Shown here piece after piece: positions 1 through 3,089 of a DNA stretch of 5,019 bases. A program made the translations under genes and the position numbers. Each line of letters begins with the position of its first letter. Position 1 is the stretch's first letter. Source of the stretch: Candidatus Levyibacteriota bacterium (GTDB lineage Bacteria; Patescibacteriota; Microgenomatia; Levybacterales; GWA1-39-11); the NCBI GenBank assembly GCA_016204525.1, contig JACQKO010000029.1:1-5019 (forward strand), in the 5' to 3' direction. A model generated the notes under the pieces. It made no database searches and was not told the DNA's origin. It saw only the letters and a list, made by a program, of their open reading frames with translations.

Positions 1-354
1 ATTCTAAAAGAAGAAAAACATATAGTTCTTGAAACAAAACTTGCGGCTTTTAATGCACAGGGTATTGATGGGGTATTTAAAATTTTAGTACTCTGTGAGC
101 GCAATGGGGAAGACCAGCCGCAGATAAGAATTGACCGTCTAGTAAACAGGGACAACATAAGTGTAGAAGAAGCTAAGGAAGAAGTTTTGCACCGTGAGAT
201 GAGTGATATCGAAAAATGGAGAAGGCTTTATGCCAATAATGATCCGAACTGGGTCTATTGGGAGGAAAAATATTATGACCTAGCGATTAATACTTATGAC
301 AAAAATAGCGAACAGACTTTCCAAACCGCCCTCCAATCCCTCGGTATTTCGTAA
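1..354 (+). CDS. cmk: Cytidylate kinase-like protein, C-terminal part (5' end outside window)
   Basis: The frame is open from base 1 to TAA at 352-354, giving 117 residues with no start, so the N-terminal P-loop half lies to the left of the window. What is visible fits the C-terminal half of archaeal-type (d)CMP kinases and the related cytidylate kinase-like family, which phosphorylate CMP/dCMP with ATP in the cytoplasm for nucleotide salvage. VLETKLAAF matches the family's 'viegRLAGw' strand. RIDRLVNRDNISVEEAKEE followed by HREMSDIEKWRRLY matches the lid helices (family form 'RakRIakRe..sveeA...i..Re.se..RY...Y'). YYDLAINTY matches the conserved 'YDLViNT' strand, and a short C-terminal helix follows. 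The LVLCERNGEDQPQIRIDRL stretch is a few residues longer than usual. It converges with yraN. Another small nucleotide kinase of the P-loop superfamily is the main alternative, because the ATP-binding loop cannot be inspected. Confidence 0.7.
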   Translation: MLKEEKHIVLETKLAAFNAQGIDGVFKILVLCERNGEDQPQIRIDRLVNRDNISVEEAKEEVLHREMSDIEKWRRLYANNDPNWVYWEEKYYDLAINTYDKNSEQTFQTALQSLGIS

Positions 355-365
355 ATCGTCTGTCG

Positions 366-460
366 GTTAAGAGGCCTGTTTCGTTGTTTGGTGACGCTTA
401 ACGTAAACCATTACCGATACGGGCCCTGCACCAGTATCGGTGCGGGGCGGGCATCGTCAC
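366..460. other. Structured convergent intergenic spacer with competing hairpins
   Basis: This spacer separates the convergent kinase and yraN genes. Visible inverted repeats are GTTAAG (366-371) with CTTAAC (397-402), GTGACG (391-396) with CGTCAC (455-460), and ACCGATAC (413-420) with GTATCGGT (434-441), perfect over 8 bp with a 13-base loop containing GGGCCC. A second GC-rich stem pairs 423-431 with 440-448 (9 bp, one G-T wobble, 8-base loop) and shares bases with the third repeat, so the two cannot form together. Position suggests a bidirectional terminator or processing site, but neither strand has a T-run after the stems, so it is not a canonical intrinsic terminator. A small structured RNA is possible. 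I recognise no known RNA family. Confidence 0.45.
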
Positions 461-477
461 TATAGCCGTTACCGAAT

Positions 478-843
478 TTAGAATCCGCTTATATTCTCAA
501 GGTGTTCGAGGTTTTCAACTTGATTATCATCCGAAAGAATAATTCCGATTGCGTCCATTCGCATATAATCCGAGAGGCTTGGGTGTAGTTGTTTGTAATA
601 TTGGGCTAGACGAACAAGGTGTTTCAATTTCCATGGGGTAATTGATTCAAAAGGACTACCAAAGGAATCTGATCTTCGAGTCTTAACTTCTACAAATACT
701 AAAGTCGAATTAATAATCGCAATGATATCAATCTCCTGATATTTCTTCCTAAAATTCCTCTCAATAATTTTATAACCCTTACCAACTAAGTATTTGCACG
801 CCAAATCCTCCCCAATTTTTGCAACCGGATTTGAAACTTTCAT
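478..843 (-). CDS. yraN: YraN/UPF0102 family endonuclease-like protein
   Basis: A 121-residue protein matching the UPF0102 (YraN) family in full length; family members are about 115-130 residues. The hallmark order is present: G11-E12 with A15 and Y18-L19 in the first helix, GYKIIERNFR (23-32), then QEIDII (36-41) and FVEVKTRR (50-57). E37, D39, E52 and K54 form the E-x-D...E-x-K metal-binding core typical of the restriction-endonuclease/Holliday-junction-resolvase fold. The usual Gly before EID is Gln36 here. The family is widespread in bacteria and is presumed to act on DNA; its cellular role is not settled. ATG at 843 overlaps the pgk stop in the arrangement ATGA, so translation is probably coupled to pgk, and no Shine-Dalgarno is evident. 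The protein has no signal peptide or membrane segment and is expected in the cytoplasm. Confidence 0.93.
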   Translation of the reverse strand: MKVSNPVAKIGEDLACKYLVGKGYKIIERNFRKKYQEIDIIAIINSTLVFVEVKTRRSDSFGSPFESITPWKLKHLVRLAQYYKQLHPSLSDYMRMDAIGIILSDDNQVENLEHLENISGF

Positions 844-1985
844 TTTTCAAGTGTCTTGAGGGCGGGGAGTTTGTGGCCGGACAAAAATTCTAACATCGCG
901 CCCCCGCCCATTGATACAAAGTCGAATTTAGAAAGTAAATCTATTCGACGTAAATATGCCAACGTATCTCCCCCTCCAACCACTTTATAAGCACTAGTCC
1001 GAACAATAAACTGCGCCAACTCTCTAGTCCCCCGTTCAGTGTCTTCAGAATTTTGAATTTTGAATTTTGAATTTTGAATTGGAGGTCTGATAAGACCGAC
1101 AGGTCCATTCCATACAATAGTCCCTGCCAAACCCAAAATCTGTTTAAAATTCTCTATTGACTTTGGAGTAATATCAAAACCGTCTTCTCTCAAATCTGCC
1201 ACTAACACCGCGGACTTTGGCTCTTTTATTTTTTCATGTTGAACTTTTATTAAAACGCGTGTTTGTTCTGCAATTTCTCCCCCAACCAGGACATAGTCGG
1301 CGATGGCGTGCATCTTTGAAACTAAGGGCAGTTTTGTTTCAATTTTTGCCCCTCCAATCAATACCGCCAATGGTCTTTTAGCCGCCCCAGAGGGCCTCTG
1401 GCCCGGAGGGGGATTATTCAAAATTTTTGAAAGTTCGTGAACCTCTTTTTTAAGATGTAAACCCGCGTAAGAAGGAAGGAATTTTGTTACTCCAACAATG
1501 CTTGCATGAGCCCGATGCGATACGGCAAAGGCATCATTAACATAAACATCTCCCAACAGTGCTAGATCACGAGCGAACGCTCGCCCTGAGGCACTCGAAG
1601 GGTTGTCTTCTTCTCCCTTAAAAAACCTAATATTCTCGATCAAATTGATCCTGTCTGTAATTTTCCAGGCCTCAAATTTTCCAACTTTGTACTTTGAACT
1701 TTGAACTTTGAACTTTTTTGCGAACCAATGAGCAATCGGCACCAGTGTGAACTTCGAATTGTCAGTTGTCAGTTGTCCATTGTCAGTTGTTTTAGGGCGG
1801 CCAAGGTGCCCTACGATATTAATATCCGCTCCTTTTTTTAACAGAAATTCGATGGTAGGAAGGGCTACGTCAAGACGCGTATCGTCAAGGATTCTGCCAT
1901 TTTCAATATCAACATCACAGTCAATTCTAAGAAGCACTGTTTTCCCAGAAAGATCTTTGATTGTATCAATTGTTCGAAGTTCCAC
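840..1985 (-). CDS. pgk: Phosphoglycerate kinase
   Basis: Catalyses 1,3-bisphosphoglycerate + ADP to 3-phosphoglycerate + ATP, the first ATP-yielding glycolytic step, in the cytoplasm. Length is 381 residues (family usually 390-415). N-domain motifs: RIDCDVD (20-26), DDTRL (34-38), HLGRPK (60-65), ENIRF (117-121) and SHRAHAS (156-162), retaining the basic substrate-binding residues R37, H60, R63, R120 and R158. C-domain motifs: GGAKIETK (211-218), WNGPVG (292-297), GGGDT (337-341) and SMGGGA (358-363). Oddities: the usual D-F-N in the first motif is D22-C23-D24, and STGGGA is SMGGGA. The C-domain segment between VGGEIAEQ and DITP looks about 20 residues short, while five low-complexity stretches are inserted elsewhere (near 66-79, 91-104, 128-137, 190-205 and 300-314). 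GTG at 1985 is chosen because the frame closes at a TAG (2019-2021) with no other usual start between, and ELRTIDTIKDLSGK fits the normal N-terminus. Confidence 0.96.
   Translation of the reverse strand: MELRTIDTIKDLSGKTVLLRIDCDVDIENGRILDDTRLDVALPTIEFLLKKGADINIVGHLGRPKTTDNGQLTTDNSKFTLVPIAHWFAKKFKVQSSKYKVGKFEAWKITDRINLIENIRFFKGEEDNPSSASGRAFARDLALLGDVYVNDAFAVSHRAHASIVGVTKFLPSYAGLHLKKEVHELSKILNNPPPGQRPSGAAKRPLAVLIGGAKIETKLPLVSKMHAIADYVLVGGEIAEQTRVLIKVQHEKIKEPKSAVLVADLREDGFDITPKSIENFKQILGLAGTIVWNGPVGLIRPPIQNSKFKIQNSEDTERGTRELAQFIVRTSAYKVVGGGDTLAYLRRIDLLSKFDFVSMGGGAMLEFLSGHKLPALKTLEK
1048..1080. repeat. Heptanucleotide tandem repeat GAATTTT, 4.7 copies, within pgk
   Basis: Four perfect GAATTTT units (1048-1075) are followed by a partial GAATT. 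On the coding strand it reads as AAAATTC repeats and encodes IQNSKFKIQNS (303-313), placed between WNGPVGL and the ERGT segment of phosphoglycerate kinase, where the family normally has a short loop. Three heptamers make 21 bp, so the unit can expand without frameshift only in steps of three copies. Confidence 0.93.
1387..1401. repeat. GC-rich palindrome in a pgk insertion
   Basis: CCAGAGG (1387-1393) and CCTCTGG (1395-1401) are perfect 7-base arms around one central base. It lies inside the Pro/Gly-rich stretch NNPPPGQRPSGAAKRP (190-205) immediately before the conserved LAVLIGGAK strand of phosphoglycerate kinase. Family members have a shorter linker here, so this looks like an in-frame insertion of a small repeat. 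Confidence 0.6.
1569..1583. repeat. CGAGCG-AA-CGCTCG hairpin repeat in pgk, also seen upstream of the gene
   Basis: CGAGCG (1570-1575) and CGCTCG (1578-1583) form a perfect 6-bp inverted repeat with a 2-base centre, coding for RAFAR (135-139). The 11-mer ACGAGCGAACG at 1569-1579 recurs exactly at 2064-2074 in the spacer upstream of pgk. In both places a loosely similar CCTGAGGCA/CTCAGGCA segment follows, so the two copies are probably members of one small dispersed repeat family. Confidence 0.55.
1683..1717. repeat. Heptanucleotide tandem repeat AACTTTG, 5 units, within pgk
   Basis: Units lie at 1683, 1690 (first base T), 1697, 1704 and 1711 (last base T). On the coding strand it reads as CAAAGTT repeats, giving the Lys/Ser/Tyr-rich stretch KKFKVQSSKYKVGKF (90-104) between the helix LVPIAHWFA and the ENIRF strand. 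The region corresponds to a variable loop of phosphoglycerate kinase. Confidence 0.88.
1761..1788. repeat. Heptanucleotide tandem repeat GTCAGTT, 4 units, within pgk
   Basis: Units are GTCAGTT (1761), GTCAGTT (1768), GTCCATT (1775) and GTCAGTT (1782). They encode the TTDNGQLTTDNS stretch just after the conserved HLGRPK motif (60-65), where most phosphoglycerate kinases go directly from GRPKG into a short linker. This is the third distinct 7-bp repeat in the same gene. Confidence 0.85.
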
Positions 1986-1992
1986 TAAGAAA

Positions 1993-2021
1993 TTTATACT
2001 AAATATTACACTTAATTGCTA
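1993..2021 (-). promoter_or_regulatory. Possible pgk promoter (TATAAA -10), near-leaderless start
   Basis: On the minus strand TATAAA lies at 1998-1993, seven bases before the GTG start at 1985, in a locally AT-rich stretch. A -35 at 17 bp spacing would be TAGCAA (2021-2016), only 3 of 6 matches to TTGACA. If used, transcription would begin at about the start codon, giving a leaderless mRNA, which agrees with the lack of a Shine-Dalgarno. AT-rich DNA makes chance -10 matches common. Confidence 0.35.
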
Positions 2022-2030
2022 CATTCTAAA

Positions 2031-2095
2031 TTCGCCTTTTGCAGCGGAATGCATGGAAAAGCAACGAGCGAACGGCCTCTCAGGCAAAAGGTGAA
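2031..2095. repeat. 12-bp inverted repeat in the spacer upstream of pgk
   Basis: TTCGCCTTTTGC (2031-2042) pairs with GCAAAAGGTGAA (2084-2095), 12 positions with one G-T wobble, around a 41-base interior. The interior holds the ACGAGCGAACG element shared with pgk. GGAAC (2103-2107) and GTTCC (2113-2117) form a small adjacent stem. The whole 1986-2229 spacer, apart from the AT-rich pgk promoter region, is GC-richer than its flanks and has no convincing reading frame. It reads as a compound of short intergenic repeats. Confidence 0.6.
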
Positions 2096-2184
2096 AGCGT
2101 GAGGAACGGATAGTTCCGAATCGCGGACCTTTTAGTGAGCGAGGAAGCTTTGGAAAGCATGAGCAGCACAGGCGAGAGCTTTTG

Positions 2185-2208
2185 GTTCTTTTGGCGGCGC
2201 AAAAGAAC
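2185..2208. repeat. Perfect 9-bp hairpin downstream of the 2230-3045 gene
   Basis: GTTCTTTTG (2185-2193) and CAAAAGAAC (2200-2208) are perfect arms around a 6-base loop (GCGGCG on +, CGCCGC on -). It begins 21 bases beyond the stop codon of the upstream minus-strand gene. No T-run follows on the minus strand, so an intrinsic terminator is not supported. It could be an mRNA 3'-end stabiliser, a dispersed repeat, or a recognition hairpin of the kind found after the variable regions of diversity-generating retroelements. Confidence 0.7.
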
Positions 2209-2229
2209 AAAGAGGGTAAGGAATAAGCT

Positions 2230-3045
2230 CTATTTTTTCACTTCCTCGAAGCGCCACCCGTAGCTCTGGTCAGGAATATCAGGATTCAGATGCCAAAGCG
2301 CATGGAGCCTGCCACGCGGATAGAAGCTGGCATTGACCAGCCTGCCGTCAATCTGAGAACCGGGTAGCCAAGACCATGTAGCACCTTGATCAAAGTATTC
2401 ATTGCTAAAATCTTTCTTTGCTTGTGACCCAAGAATATAGGTTATTTCGCGTCCCGGAAGATAACCTTTCTCACCTGCAAACTTTTCAGCTTCCGCTTGA
2501 CCGGTGTTGCAATTAGGAGCATTTCCTGCACCATATACTTTTATCCAACCTTGCGTATTGTGCGTGTCAACAACTGGAGAATCTTCTCTGACAGTACGAC
2601 TTTGCATAGCAGGATACATCCGCCCCAAAACCGGCAGGGTTATGCTAGAAACAACAGGGACCATAATGCCATCAATTCTCTCACCGCGTATGTCAACCAT
2701 CGGTCTTTTAATCTCTTCTTCCGTCCAGTCGCAATCAGGAACCTCAAGATTGATGCCGATTCTTCTGCCGTCAGCTTGGAATTTGTCCTGCCAGTAGGTA
2801 GTCCACAATTCAGGCGTACTAACACCTTGCTTATACTCTGCAATTGTTCGTCTTGGAGCTTCTTGAGATTCCTGTTCCGGTGCCCTGCTTCTTGTCCTGG
2901 ATATTCTATCTGCCGAATCTTTCGGACCCGGATCTTTTACTCTTGCGACACGAAGCAGACGCGAGGCCTGATTAATAGCAAATTGCCTTGTGGGATCTTG
3001 ATTTTCGGGCAGTCCTTTTGCCGCCCTTAAGCGTTCCTGCACCAT
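2230..3045 (-). CDS. Hypothetical protein with a possible C-type-lectin-like C-terminal domain
   Basis: I do not recognise this gene. The frame supports 271 residues from ATG at 3045, or 284 from TTG at 3084. The ATG is preferred because the TTG is the first three bases of a perfect -35 box. Numbering from the TTG: residues 14-50 look helical; about 50-80 are charged and Pro/Arg/Glu-rich, probably disordered; about 90-284 look globular. The C-terminus contains YFDQGATWSWL (230-240), DGRLV (246-250), RGRLHALW (257-264) and YGWRFEE (275-281). This Trp/Gly/Arg pattern ending in G-x-R-F recalls the final strands of formylglycine-generating-enzyme/C-type-lectin folds ('GFRl' ending). That is a resemblance by eye, not an assignment. 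There is no signal peptide or membrane segment. The gene follows the penicillin-binding protein gene on the same strand. Alternatives are a lineage-specific structural or binding protein. Confidence 0.75.
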   Translation of the reverse strand: MVQERLRAAKGLPENQDPTRQFAINQASRLLRVARVKDPGPKDSADRISRTRSRAPEQESQEAPRRTIAEYKQGVSTPELWTTYWQDKFQADGRRIGINLEVPDCDWTEEEIKRPMVDIRGERIDGIMVPVVSSITLPVLGRMYPAMQSRTVREDSPVVDTHNTQGWIKVYGAGNAPNCNTGQAEAEKFAGEKGYLPGREITYILGSQAKKDFSNEYFDQGATWSWLPGSQIDGRLVNASFYPRGRLHALWHLNPDIPDQSYGWRFEEVKK

Positions 3046-3055
3046 ATAAGCTGCG

Positions 3056-3084
3056 ATATTAGCATAACTATAAGTCCTTGTCAA
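3056..3084 (-). promoter_or_regulatory. Strong promoter: TTGACA, 17 bp, extended -10 TGC-TAATAT
   Basis: On the minus strand TTGACA (3084-3079) is a perfect sigma-70 -35 box. Exactly 17 bases later is TAATAT (3061-3056, 4 of 6 matches to TATAAT), preceded by TGC, the extended -10 motif. The in-frame ATG of the hypothetical gene lies 10 bases after the -10, so the predicted transcription start is only about 3 bases upstream of it. This would give that gene its own promoter, independent of the penicillin-binding protein gene, and a near-leaderless mRNA. Confidence 0.6.
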
Positions 3085-3089
3085 ATTTT

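Noticed and set aside
390..462. tRNA-like geometry: 7-bp terminal stem (390-396/455-461) enclosing about 58 bases
   Set aside because: The span is tRNA-sized, but there is no T-arm consensus, no D-arm, and the bases expected to form the T stem do not pair.
1048..1788. CRISPR-like array in pgk
   Set aside because: The units are 7 bp, directly tandem with no spacers, differ between the three sites, and lie inside a coding gene.
1747..2094. 115-codon plus-strand open frame
   Set aside because: It is antisense to the start of pgk, which has unmistakable Pgk motifs. Its first part (ELSVVSCPLSVV) simply translates the GTCAGTT repeat.
2185..2208. Intrinsic terminator after the hypothetical gene
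   Set aside because: The stem is perfect, but the downstream minus-strand sequence is C/A-rich (CAAAAGC) with no T-run.
2019..2210. 63-codon minus-strand open frame in the pgk upstream spacer
   Set aside because: It lies entirely across inverted repeats and hairpins, encodes a Cys/Ser/Arg-rich sequence with no domain pattern, and has no start context.
2497..3030. Plus-strand and third-frame open frames over the hypothetical gene (up to 177 codons)
   Set aside because: They are antisense or alternative-frame to the longer minus-strand frame, which gives a soluble protein-like composition and fits the operon spacing and promoter. The alternatives show no motif.
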